Assembly: GCF_006539505.1 (NCBI RefSeq)
Contig: NZ_BJND01000059.1
Span: forward strand, 1 to 56,570
DNA from: Streptomyces spinoverrucosus
GTDB lineage: Bacteria; Actinomycetota; Actinomycetes; Streptomycetales; Streptomycetaceae
DNA length: 56,570 bases
Direction of reading: 5' to 3'
In this document: piece after piece, positions 32,004-40,565 of the stretch
Numbering within the stretch: position 1 is the first letter of the stretch
How the letters are laid out: each line of letters starts with the position of its first letter
Notes under the pieces: generated by a model
Database searches by the model: none
Told to the model about the DNA's origin: nothing
What the model saw: the letters and a program-made list of their open reading frames with translations, nothing else
Translations under genes and position numbers: made by a program

Positions 32004-34706
32004 ATGACCGACCCCAACGCCATCCAGCCGAGCGAGCTCGACCAGCTCCCGGACCGCGACCCGGAGGAGACCGCCGAATGGCAGGCCTCCCTGGACGCCG
32101 TCACCAAGGCGGCCGGGCCGCACCGTGCCGCGTATCTGATGCGCCGCACGCTGGAGCGCGCCGAGGGCACCGGCATCGCGCTGCCCAAGCTCCTTGAGAC
32201 CGACTACGTCAACTCCATCCCCACCGCCGCCGAGCCCGCCGTGCCCGGCGACCCGGAGATGGAGGCCCGGATCACCGCCTGGAACCGCTGGAACGCGGCC
32301 GCCATGGTGACCCGCGGCAGCAAATACGGCGTCGGCGGCCACATCGCCACCTTCGCCTCCGCGGCCTGGCTGTACGAGACCGGCTTCAACCACTTCTTCA
32401 AGGGCAAGGAGGCCGACGGCTCGGGCGATCAGCTCTACATCCAGGGCCACGCCTCTCCCGGCATCTACGCCCGCGCCTTCCTCGACGGCCGCCTGAACGA
32501 GCACCACCTCGACAACTTCCGCCGCGAGTCGGGCGGCAACGGCCTGCCGTCGTATCCGCACCCGCGCCGCCTGCCCTGGCTGTGGGAGTTCCCGACCGTG
32601 TCGATGGGCCTCGGCCCGCTCTCCGCGATCTACCAGGCGCGCTTCAACCGCTACCTGACCAACCGCGGCATCAAGGACGTCTCAGCCTCCCACGTCTGGG
32701 CCTTCCTCGGCGACGGCGAGATGGACGAGCCGGAGTCGACGGCGGCCCTCGCGCTGGCCGCGCGTGAGCAGCTGGACAACCTCACCTTCGTCATCAACTG
32801 CAACCTGCAGCGCCTGGACGGCCCGGTCCGCGCCAACTTCAAGATCGTGCAGGAGCTGGAGGCCCAGTTCCGCGGCGCCGGCTGGAACGTCGTCAAGACG
32901 CTGTGGGGATCGGCCTGGGACGAGCTGTTCCAGCTCGACACCACGGGCGCGCTCGTACGCCGCCTGCGCGAGGTACCCGACGCGCAGGTGCAGACGTACC
33001 AGACCCGCGAGGCCGCCTACATCCGCGAGGACTTCTTCGGCAAGGACCCGGCGCTCGCCGAGATGGCGAAGCTGCTCAGCGACGACAAGATCCTCGACTG
33101 CTTCCACTTCTCCCGCGGTGGTCACGAGCCGCGCAAGGTGTACGCCGCGTACAAGGCCGCCGTCGAGCACAAGGGCGCGCCGACCGTGATCCTCGCCCAG
33201 ACGGTCAAGGGCCACACCCTCGGTGAGGGCTTCGCGTCGAAGAACGCCAACCACCAGATGAAGAAGCTGACGGTGGACGAGTTCAAGACGATGCGCGACC
33301 TGCTGGGCCTGCCCATCGCCGACAGCGCGTTCGTCGACGGCGTGGTGCCCTACGGCCACCCGGGCGCCGACTCCCCCGAGGTCCGCTACCTCCAGGAGCG
33401 CCGCGCCGCCCTCGGCGGTCCGGCCCCGGCCCGCCGCGTCCACCCGGTCGCGCCGCTGCCCGCCCCGGCCGAGAAGGCCTTCGCCTCCTTCGACAAGGGC
33501 TCCGGCTCGCAGAACGTAGCGACGACGATGGCCTTCGTCCGTCTCATCAAGGACCTGGTCCGCGACAAGGAGACCGGCAAGCGCTGGGTGCCGATCGTCC
33601 CCGACGAGGCACGCACCTTCGGCATGGAGTCGCTCTTCCCGTCGCTCGGCATCTACTCGCCCAAGGGCCAGACGTACGAGCCGGTCGACCGCGACCAGCT
33701 GATGTACTACAAGGAGGCCAAGAACGGCCAGATCCTCAACGAGGGGATCACCGAGGCCGGTTCGATGGCCGACTTCATCGCCGCTTCGACGTCGTACGCG
33801 ACGCACGGCGAGGCGATGATCCCCTTCTACATCTTCTACTCGATGTTCGGCTGGCAGCGCACCGCCGACCAGATGTGGCAGCTCGGCGACCAGCTCGGCC
33901 GCGGCTTCCTCGTCGGCGCGACGGCGGGCCGGACCACCCTGACCGGTGAGGGCCTGCAGCACGCCGACGGCCACTCCCCCGTCATCGCGGCCACCAACCC
34001 CGCCGCGCTGACGTACGACCCGGCGTTCGCGTACGAGATCGCGACGATCGTCAAGGACGGTCTGCGGCGCATGTACGGCGAGGCGGCGCCGGGTGAGGAC
34101 CCGGACGTCTTCTACTACCTCACCGTCTACAACGAGCCGCTGCCGCAGCCCGCGAAGCCGCAGGGCCTCGGCATCGACGAGGGCATCATCAAGGGCCTGT
34201 ACCGCTTCAACACGGCGGAGTCGGCGGGCGTGACGGTGGCGGCGAACGCCCCGCGGATCCAGCTGCTCGGCTCCGGTACGGCGATCCACTGGGCGCTGAA
34301 GGCGCAGGCGCTGCTCGCCGAGGAGTGGGGCGTGGCGGCCGACGTGTGGTCCGCGACGTCGTGGAGCGAGCTGCGCCGGGACGCGCTGGAGGCCGACGCG
34401 GCGCTGCTGCGGGGCGAGGAGCGGGTGCCGTACGTCCGGCAGGCGCTGCAGGGCGCCGAGGGCCCGGTGCTGGCGGTCTCCGACTACATGCGCCAGGTCC
34501 CCGACCAGATCGCGCAGTGGGTCGAGCAGGACTACTCCTCGCTGGGCGCCGACGGCTTCGGCCTCTCCGACACCCGCGAGGCCGCCCGCCGCCACTTCGG
34601 CGTCGACGCGGAGTCCATCGTGGTCGCGGGCCTGGCCCAGCTCGCCAAGCGCGGCGAGGTCAAGGCGACGGCCGTGAAGGAAGCGCGCGAGAAGTACGGG
34701 CTGTAA
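32004..34706 (+). CDS. aceE: pyruvate dehydrogenase E1 component (homodimeric type)
   Basis: 900 aa. Thiamine-diphosphate enzyme that decarboxylates pyruvate and acetylates the E2 lipoyl group. It has GVGGHIATFASAAWLYETGFNHFF-region motifs, the ThDP/Mg signature GDGEMDEPES...NCNLQRLDGPVR and the transketolase pyrimidine domain (~500-700), at the usual length of ~900 aa. ATG 32004 is preceded by GGAAGG; an upstream ATG 31968 is less likely. It ends in a strong hairpin. Streptomycetes often encode several AceE paralogues (recalled), so this is one of possibly two or three. Confidence 0.95.
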   Translation: MTDPNAIQPSELDQLPDRDPEETAEWQASLDAVTKAAGPHRAAYLMRRTLERAEGTGIALPKLLETDYVNSIPTAAEPAVPGDPEMEARITAWNRWNAAAMVTRGSKYGVGGHIATFASAAWLYETGFNHFFKGKEADGSGDQLYIQGHASPGIYARAFLDGRLNEHHLDNFRRESGGNGLPSYPHPRRLPWLWEFPTVSMGLGPLSAIYQARFNRYLTNRGIKDVSASHVWAFLGDGEMDEPESTAALALAAREQLDNLTFVINCNLQRLDGPVRANFKIVQELEAQFRGAGWNVVKTLWGSAWDELFQLDTTGALVRRLREVPDAQVQTYQTREAAYIREDFFGKDPALAEMAKLLSDDKILDCFHFSRGGHEPRKVYAAYKAAVEHKGAPTVILAQTVKGHTLGEGFASKNANHQMKKLTVDEFKTMRDLLGLPIADSAFVDGVVPYGHPGADSPEVRYLQERRAALGGPAPARRVHPVAPLPAPAEKAFASFDKGSGSQNVATTMAFVRLIKDLVRDKETGKRWVPIVPDEARTFGMESLFPSLGIYSPKGQTYEPVDRDQLMYYKEAKNGQILNEGITEAGSMADFIAASTSYATHGEAMIPFYIFYSMFGWQRTADQMWQLGDQLGRGFLVGATAGRTTLTGEGLQHADGHSPVIAATNPAALTYDPAFAYEIATIVKDGLRRMYGEAAPGEDPDVFYYLTVYNEPLPQPAKPQGLGIDEGIIKGLYRFNTAESAGVTVAANAPRIQLLGSGTAIHWALKAQALLAEEWGVAADVWSATSWSELRRDALEADAALLRGEERVPYVRQALQGAEGPVLAVSDYMRQVPDQIAQWVEQDYSSLGADGFGLSDTREAARRHFGVDAESIVVAGLAQLAKRGEVKATAVKEAREKYGL

Positions 34707-34719
34707 GGCCCGGTCGCCG

Positions 34720-34747
34720 GCAGGCCCCCGCTTCGGTGGGGGCCTGC
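34720..34747 (+). terminator. hairpin terminator after aceE
   Basis: GCAGGCCCCCGC-ttcg-GTGGGGGCCTGC: 12-bp stem with one G-T pair and a stable TTCG tetraloop, starting 14 bases after the stop. The next gene starts just beyond it. Confidence 0.85.
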
Positions 34748-34762
34748 TGCATGATGTGCTGC

Positions 34763-35737
34763 ATGCGCGCTGCCCGGCTCATCAAGATGGTGCTGTTGCT
34801 CCAGTCCCGGCCCGCCATGACCGCCGCCGAGCTGGCCCGGGAGCTGGAGGTGTCGGAGCGGACGGTGACCCGGGACGCGCAGGCGCTGTCGGAGGCCGGG
34901 GTGCCGGTCTACGCCGACCGGGGGCGGGCCGGCGGGTACCGGCTGATCGGCGGGTACCGGACGCGGTTGACCGGCCTGCACCGCAGCGAGGCCGAGGCGC
35001 TGTTCCTGTCCGGGGTGCCGGGGGCGCTGCGCGAGATGGGCCTGGAGGACGCGGCCTCGGCGGCCCGGCTGAAGGTGTCGGCGGCGCTGCTGCCCTCCCT
35101 GCGGGACGCGTCCAGGACGGCGGCGCAGCGGTTCCATCTGGACGCCCCGAACTGGTTCAAGGAGCCCCGGACGCCCGAGCTGCTGCCCGCGGTCGCGGAC
35201 GCGGTGTGGGACGACCGGCGGATTGTCGCCCGCTATCGCCGGGGTGACGACGAGGTGGAGCGGGAGCTGGAGCCGTACGGGCTCGTGCTCAAGGCGGGCG
35301 TGTGGTACCTGTGCGCACGGGTGGCGGACCGCGGAGCCTTCCGGGTGTACCGGATCGACCGCTTCTCGGCGGTGGAGTCCGGCGAGGAACGGTTCGCGCG
35401 CGACGAGGACTTCGAACTGCCCGCGTTCTGGGAGGAGCGGGCGGAGCAGTTCGCGCGCTCCATCCTGCGCGCGGAGGTGGTGGTACGGCTGTCCGGGGAG
35501 GGCGTACGGAGGCTGCCGCATGCCCTCGACCCGCAGTCGGCCCGCGACGCACTGGCTGCCGCTGGGGCCCCGGACACCGACGGCTGGGTGACCGTGACGC
35601 TCCCCGTGGAATCGGAGGAAGTCGCCCACACCCAGCTCACCGCCCTGGGCCCGGAGGTCGAAGTACTGGCCCCCGAGGCGCTGCGGGCACGCTTCGCCGC
35701 GGACGCGCGGCGGCTTGCCGAGCTGTACCGGACATAA
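34763..35737 (+). CDS. WYL-domain transcriptional regulator with DeoR-like helix-turn-helix
   Basis: 324 aa. The N-terminal winged helix (~1-60; ARLIKMVLLLQSRPAMTAAELARELEVSERTV) is followed by a WYL domain (~125-215; LVLKAGVWYLCARV, FRVYRIDRF) and a WCX C-terminal extension. WYL domains bind nucleic acids or other ligands, and these proteins act as local or DNA-damage-linked regulators. ATG 34763 was chosen; ATG 34751/34754 lie inside or next to the aceE terminator. No obvious target gene. Confidence 0.92.
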   Translation: MRAARLIKMVLLLQSRPAMTAAELARELEVSERTVTRDAQALSEAGVPVYADRGRAGGYRLIGGYRTRLTGLHRSEAEALFLSGVPGALREMGLEDAASAARLKVSAALLPSLRDASRTAAQRFHLDAPNWFKEPRTPELLPAVADAVWDDRRIVARYRRGDDEVERELEPYGLVLKAGVWYLCARVADRGAFRVYRIDRFSAVESGEERFARDEDFELPAFWEERAEQFARSILRAEVVVRLSGEGVRRLPHALDPQSARDALAAAGAPDTDGWVTVTLPVESEEVAHTQLTALGPEVEVLAPEALRARFAADARRLAELYRT

Positions 35738-35793
35738 CGATCCGCCCCACTCCACGTGCGTCCCACCCGCGAAGGCCCGATGCTTGTCCCGTG

Positions 35794-36312
35794 ATGGACG
35801 AGACGGAGTTCTGGGAGCTGATCGACGCCACCCGCGAGGCCGCCGAGGGTGACCCCGAGGAGCAGGCCGACCTCATCGTGGAACGGCTCCTCCAGCTGGA
35901 TCCCGAGGCGATCCTCGACTTCGCCCGTCACTTCGAGGCCCGCTACAACCGCGCGTACACCTGGGACCTGTGGGGCGCCGCCTGGGTGCTGCTCGACGGG
36001 GCCAGCGACGACGCCTTCGACTTCTTCCGGTGCTGGCTGATCGGCCAGGGCCGCGAGGTGTACGAGGGCGGGGTGCACGACCCCGACTCGCTCGCCGACC
36101 TGCTGGGCGACTTCGACGAGGAGGTCGACGGCGACGGCGAGGAGCTGGGCTACGCGGCCGACGAGGCCTACGAGCAGCTCACCGGCACCGTCGCCCCCGA
36201 CCTCGGCATCGCGCCCGCGGCCGCCGAACCGGAGGGCACGGCGGTCGACTTCGAGAACGAGGCGGTGCTCGCGGAGCGGTATCCGCGACTGTGGGACCGC
36301 TTCAAGGAGTGA
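35794..36312 (+). CDS. DUF4240 domain protein
   Basis: 172 aa, strongly acidic (MDETEFWELIDATREAA...; FDFFRCWLIGQGREVYEG). The Trp/Phe-rich N-terminal DUF4240 domain covers ~1-115; the C-terminal ~50 residues include a conserved LAERYPRLWDRF end. Cytoplasmic, no catalytic motif visible. Such proteins are sometimes partnered with toxin or phage-defence systems, but nothing adjacent supports that here. It starts at ATG 35794 directly after an in-frame GTG. Confidence 0.8.
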   Translation: MDETEFWELIDATREAAEGDPEEQADLIVERLLQLDPEAILDFARHFEARYNRAYTWDLWGAAWVLLDGASDDAFDFFRCWLIGQGREVYEGGVHDPDSLADLLGDFDEEVDGDGEELGYAADEAYEQLTGTVAPDLGIAPAAAEPEGTAVDFENEAVLAERYPRLWDRFKE

Positions 36313-36357
36313 GAACGCCGCCAGGGTCACGGGGTTCAGGGGGTCAGGGGTTCAGGC

Positions 36358-36564
36358 TCAGGCGATCCTGCGGCGGCTCGTGTCCGAGGGGATGTACGCC
36401 TGCGTCTGATCCACCTTCACCGCGTGGTGCAGCGGTGCCGCGTTGGCCTGGTCGAGTGCCGAGGCCGTGACGGCGGCCGGGCCCAGGACGACCGTCGCGG
36501 CCGTACAGATCACTGCCCAGGGGCCGCGCAGGGTCGCGCTCCATGTACGGGTGCCGTTCTTCAT
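36358..36564 (-). CDS. small secreted protein, function unknown
   Basis: 68 aa. Basic N-terminus (MKNGTRTWSATLRG), hydrophobic core (PWAVICTAATVVLGPAAV) and likely cleavage near ASALDQANA, giving a ~25-30-residue mature peptide (PLHHAVKVDQTQAYIPS...). No cysteines remain after cleavage and there is no chaplin motif. It is convergent with the DUF4240 gene and co-oriented with the amidase gene downstream of it. Confidence 0.65.
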   Translation of the reverse strand: MKNGTRTWSATLRGPWAVICTAATVVLGPAAVTASALDQANAAPLHHAVKVDQTQAYIPSDTSRRRIA

Positions 36565-36653
36565 GATCCCCACCTCCGGTCGGCTTGTGACTGCGACGGT
36601 AGGGCGGCTGCATCTGTGCGGCCTGCGTGGCGGCTGTGGTCTTCCTGTGGGCT

Positions 36654-37481
36654 TCATGACCGTCCCTGCAACCGGGCCGCCAGCTCCCTGATCTCCGGCA
36701 GCCGCGCGGTCAGGGCGGCGCCGGGGCAGTTGGTCATGTAGCCGTCGTTGTGGCCGGCCAGGGCGGGCAGCGTGGGGGTGCTGCCGGCGGCGAAACGGCT
36801 CTGGCTGTTGCTGGAGACCAGGCGCACCTTCGCGCGCGGGTCGGTGCCCGACAGGCCCAGCTTCCAGGCGGCCAGCGCGGCGATCGCCTCGGTCATCACG
36901 CGCGGCACCTCGGCTCCCGCCGTGAACGTGCCGATGGCCGCGATGCCGGCGGTGCGGTGGTTGAAGCCCAGGGTGTGGGCGCCGGTGACGGGGCGGTCGA
37001 CGCCGCCCGCGCGGCCCTCGTAGATGGTGCCGCAGCGGTCGACGAGGAAGTTGTAGCCGATGTCGTCCCAGGCGCGGGCGCCGGTCTGCCCGGCGTAGAG
37101 GTCGCGGATGATGCGGGGTGCGTCGGCGCAGCGGTAGGTGTTGGGCGAGTCGGTGTGGTGCACGAACACGGCGACGACCTTGTCGTCGTAGCGCGGCGGC
37201 GGCTGCTTGCGGGGTGCCGCGCCCTGGCCGAGCCAGACCGTCCGGGGGACGACCGGCGGCCTGGCGGCGGTGTGCGGGTTGGCTGCCCGGGCGGCGGCGA
37301 GCGGGTGGGCGGTGCGGGCGGCCGTCACCGACCGGTCCACCGCGTCCGCGCACAGCGCCAGGGCGGTCACCGCGGCGACGCCGGGCAGACAGCCCGCCAC
37401 CGCCACGGCGGCGCCAGGTATGGGCACGGCGTGTCGCCGTGCTTCCCTTCTGCTTCTCTTGCCACGTCTGAGGACACGCAT
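36654..37481 (-). CDS. secreted N-acetylmuramoyl-L-alanine amidase (PGRP family)
   Basis: 275 aa. N-terminal signal/anchor hydrophobic segment (~15-40), a Pro/Ala-rich spacer, then a peptidoglycan-recognition amidase fold (~95-270). Zinc ligand candidates are the histidine of VFVHHTDSPNTYRC, the later GAHTLGFNH and GHNDGYMTNCPG (the last normally His and Cys). DDIGYNFLVDRCGTIYEGR is the diagnostic core. It cuts the lactyl-peptide bond of peptidoglycan. Start ATG 37481; an upstream in-frame ATG at 37580 would add a non-signal-like tail. Confidence 0.9.
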   Translation of the reverse strand: MRVLRRGKRSRREARRHAVPIPGAAVAVAGCLPGVAAVTALALCADAVDRSVTAARTAHPLAAARAANPHTAARPPVVPRTVWLGQGAAPRKQPPPRYDDKVVAVFVHHTDSPNTYRCADAPRIIRDLYAGQTGARAWDDIGYNFLVDRCGTIYEGRAGGVDRPVTGAHTLGFNHRTAGIAAIGTFTAGAEVPRVMTEAIAALAAWKLGLSGTDPRAKVRLVSSNSQSRFAAGSTPTLPALAGHNDGYMTNCPGAALTARLPEIRELAARLQGRS

Positions 37482-37703
37482 GGACCCACTGTCGGTCCGA
37501 GCGCATCCGCCCGCGATGTGCGCTGTGCCACCTGGTGGAACCATCGTCCGGGTCGGTGACGTTTTTCGGGATACACGCACGCGTGGCCGGTTCCCGACCG
37601 GTCACCGCGCGCGTGGCTGATCACTGGGCCCGTCCGGCGCGTACCCATGCGTGCTGGGGCGCGTATCCGCGCGCGCCGACGGGTCCAACAGAAAGGCGGC
37701 TCC

Positions 37704-38888
37704 GTGGACCTGCTCGACATCCTGCTGGTACTGGTGATCCTGGTCTACGCCGGTTCCGGCTACCGGCGCGGGCTGGTGGCCGGCTGTGTCTCGCTCGCCG
37801 GGTTCGTGGGCGGCGCGGCGATCGGCGTATGGATCCTGCCGTGGGTGATGGACCTGGTGTCGCCGGGGACGACGGCGGCGACGGTGACCGCGGTGCTCAC
37901 GGTGCTGGTGCCGGCGGTGGTGGGCCACGAGCTGGCGGGGCGGCCGGCGCTGCGGCTGCGGCGGGAGCTGGCCCGGGGGCCGCTCCGGGTGGCCGACGGG
38001 GTCGGCGGGGCGGCGGCGAACTCGGTCGCCGTGCTGATCGTGGCGTGGGTGGCCGCGAGCGTGCTGGCGGCGTCCTCGTCGCCGCTGCTGACGGGCGCGA
38101 TCCGGGACTCCCGGCTGCTCGGCGCGGTGCAGAGCGCGATGCCGGACACCACACCGGCGTGGTTCTCCCGGGCCACGTCGGCGCTCACCGAGGCGGGCTT
38201 CCCGCAGGTGTTCAACCCGTTCGAGAGCGAGTCGACCGCCGAGGTGGCCAAGCCCTCCGGCGACAGCGTCACGGCTGCCGCCACCAACGCCGCCAAGCTG
38301 AGCACGGTGAAGGTCGAGGGCGTCGCGGACGGCCAGGGGCGTGAGGGCAGCGGGTTCGTGTACGCGGCCGAGCATGTGATGACCAACGCGCACGTGGTGG
38401 CGGGCATCGACGAGCCGACCGTCCGGATCGGCGGGGTCGGGCCGGCGTACGAGGCTCGGGTGGTGCTGTTCGACCCGGACAAGGACGTGGCCGTGCTCTA
38501 CGTCCCCGATCTGCGCGCGCCCGTCCTGGAGTTCGACGACGACGCCGAGCGGGGCGACGCGGCCGTGGTCGCCGGTTATCCGCAGGACGGCGGGCTGGAT
38601 CTGCAGGCCGCCACGGTGGCAAACCGGGTGCGGGCGACGGGCCAGAACATCTACAGCGACGAGAACGTCACGCGCGAAATCTACTCGATCCGCTCCACGG
38701 TCCGCCCGGGCAACTCCGGCGGCCCGCTGCTCACCACCGACGGCAGGGTCTACGGCGTCGTCTTCGCCCGCTCCACCTCCGACGCGGAGACGGGCTACGT
38801 CCTGACGGCCGACGAGGTCGCCGGTGACGCGGCGCGGGCGGCGGAGGCGACGGCGCCGGTGGACACGGGCGCGCTGGTGACGTCGTAA
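37704..38888 (+). CDS. marP: MarP-like membrane serine protease (CvpA domain plus trypsin domain)
   Basis: 394 aa from GTG 37704 (GAAAGG 7 bases upstream). Four transmembrane helices of a CvpA-like domain (~5-150) precede an extracytoplasmic trypsin-fold protease with H230 (TNAHVV), D261 (KDVAVL) and S338 (RPGNSGGPLL), all intact. In mycobacteria MarP supports acid resistance and activates a peptidoglycan hydrolase; its regulatory disulfide is not conserved here, as this protein has a single cysteine in a membrane helix. It is divergent from a peptidoglycan amidase gene, a suggestive but unproven pairing. Confidence 0.93.
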   Translation: MDLLDILLVLVILVYAGSGYRRGLVAGCVSLAGFVGGAAIGVWILPWVMDLVSPGTTAATVTAVLTVLVPAVVGHELAGRPALRLRRELARGPLRVADGVGGAAANSVAVLIVAWVAASVLAASSSPLLTGAIRDSRLLGAVQSAMPDTTPAWFSRATSALTEAGFPQVFNPFESESTAEVAKPSGDSVTAAATNAAKLSTVKVEGVADGQGREGSGFVYAAEHVMTNAHVVAGIDEPTVRIGGVGPAYEARVVLFDPDKDVAVLYVPDLRAPVLEFDDDAERGDAAVVAGYPQDGGLDLQAATVANRVRATGQNIYSDENVTREIYSIRSTVRPGNSGGPLLTTDGRVYGVVFARSTSDAETGYVLTADEVAGDAARAAEATAPVDTGALVTS

Positions 38889-38910
38889 CGCCCGGGCACG
38901 GCACGGCGGA

Positions 38911-39399
38911 TCAGAGGGAACGGCCCATCAGCACGTCGTCGACGTACTCCCCGTCGAGGAAGAACTCCTCCGGCAGCACCCCCTCCACCACGAACCCCTC
39001 GGCCTCGTACAGCTTGCGCGCCGGGGTGTTGTGCCCGAGGACCCGCAGGGTGATCCGGCGGGCGCCCTGCCGCCGTGCCTCGTCCTGCACGGCCCGCAGC
39101 AGCGCCCGGCCGACCCCGGCGCCGCGCGCCTCCTCGGCGACGACCAGGCCCTGGATCTGGCGGACGTGCGCGTTGCTCTCCAGCGGTGTCGGGAAGCCGA
39201 GCCGGATGTAGCCGACGACCGCCGAGGCGAGTTCGGCGACGAGGTGGTCGCGCGGCCCGAAACGGTCGCTGAAGAAGGGTTCGTACGGCGGCCTGGGGCG
39301 CGGCTGGACGGAGTGCAGCACGGACCAGCACCGGCGGTCGAGCCGCCCCAGCGCCTCCTCGTCGGCGTACCTGGCGTGACGTATGTACGGAACCGGCAT
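38911..39399 (-). CDS. GNAT-family N-acetyltransferase
   Basis: 162 aa single-domain acetyltransferase. The acetyl-CoA loop EEARGAGVGRALLRAV (~89-104) and the C-terminal NTPARKLYEAEGF (~123-135) define the GNAT fold. Acceptor unknown. ATG 39399. Convergent with marP and divergent from the epimerase gene. Confidence 0.92.
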   Translation of the reverse strand: MPVPYIRHARYADEEALGRLDRRCWSVLHSVQPRPRPPYEPFFSDRFGPRDHLVAELASAVVGYIRLGFPTPLESNAHVRQIQGLVVAEEARGAGVGRALLRAVQDEARRQGARRITLRVLGHNTPARKLYEAEGFVVEGVLPEEFFLDGEYVDDVLMGRSL

Positions 39400-39471
39400 G
39401 ACGTCACTTTACGGCGGCGGTACGAGGGCCTGTGCGGCCTTTATGCGGCGTTGACCGGCAGTATGGGCCGC

Positions 39472-40368
39472 ATGGAACGAATCGCGGTGGCCGGCGCGTC
39501 CGGTCTCATCGGCAGTGCGCTCGTGCGGTCTCTGACCGCCGAGGGGCACGAGGTGGTGCGCCTGGTGCGCCGGGAGCCCCGGGCGGCGGACGAGGTCCGC
39601 TGGGACCCCGAGGGCGAGTACGTCGACTCGGCCGGGCTCGCCGGGTGCGACGCGGTGGTGAACCTGGCGGGCGCCGGGGTGGGCGACCGGCGCTGGACGG
39701 AGGTGTACAAGGCGCGGATCCGCGACAGCCGGGTGCGCGGTACGGCGACGCTGGCCAACGCCGTCGCGGGGCTGCCGGCGGAGCGGCGGCCGCGGGTGTT
39801 CGTCAACGGCAGCGCGATCGGCTACTACGGGGACACCGGGGAGCGGGCCGTCGACGAGGACGCGCCCCCGGGGACGGGCTTCCTGCCGGAGGTGTGCGTT
39901 CAGTGGGAGTCGGCCGCGGCGCCCGCGCGGGACGCGGGGGTGCGGACGGTGTTCGCGCGGACCGGGCTGGTGGTGTCCCGCAAGGGCGGTGCCTGGGGGC
40001 GGCTGTTCCCGCTGTTCCTGGCGGGTCTCGGCGGGCGGCTCGGGGACGGGCGGCAGTACTGGTCGTTCATCTCGCTGCACGACGAGGTCGCCGCGCTCCG
40101 GCACCTGATCGACCGGGACGACCTGTCGGGGCCGTTCAACCTGACCGCCCCTCAGCCGCTGACCAACCGTGAGATCACCGCGGCGATGGGGCGGGTGCTG
40201 CGCCGGCCCACGCTGTTCGCAGTACCGGCACCGGTACTGCGGGCCGTGCTGGGTGAGATGGCCGGGGATGTGCTGGGCAGCCAGCGGGTGGTGCCGAAGC
40301 GGCTGTTGGAGTCGGGGTTCGGCTTCGCGTTTCCGGGGATCGAGGAAGCGATTCGGGCGGCGGGGTGA
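39472..40368 (+). CDS. TIGR01777-family epimerase (SDR, SulA-like)
   Basis: 298 aa extended short-chain dehydrogenase. The NAD(P)-binding GASGLIGSALVRSL (~7-20) and the SAIGYYG motif with its catalytic Tyr/Ser region (~108) are present, with the DUF1731 C-terminus (RVVPKRLLESGFGFAFP). The family is widespread; its substrate is unknown. ATG 39472 was chosen; ATG 39463 (MGRMERIAV) is an alternative. Confidence 0.9.
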   Translation: MERIAVAGASGLIGSALVRSLTAEGHEVVRLVRREPRAADEVRWDPEGEYVDSAGLAGCDAVVNLAGAGVGDRRWTEVYKARIRDSRVRGTATLANAVAGLPAERRPRVFVNGSAIGYYGDTGERAVDEDAPPGTGFLPEVCVQWESAAAPARDAGVRTVFARTGLVVSRKGGAWGRLFPLFLAGLGGRLGDGRQYWSFISLHDEVAALRHLIDRDDLSGPFNLTAPQPLTNREITAAMGRVLRRPTLFAVPAPVLRAVLGEMAGDVLGSQRVVPKRLLESGFGFAFPGIEEAIRAAG

Positions 40369-40565
40369 GGGGTGGGGCGGATGTGCGTGGGGGCTTGCGT
40401 CCATGGCCGTACATGACCGTATGCGACCGCTGTGCGACCGTGCCCTGTTCATGCGCGACTGCCCCTGACCGGGCGCGGCCCTAACCTCGACCCGAACTCG
40501 GGTATTCCCGCAGCCGGTTGAGGGCATCAGCTCTCCACCGGCCGCGCAACGTCGAGGAGGGGCAC

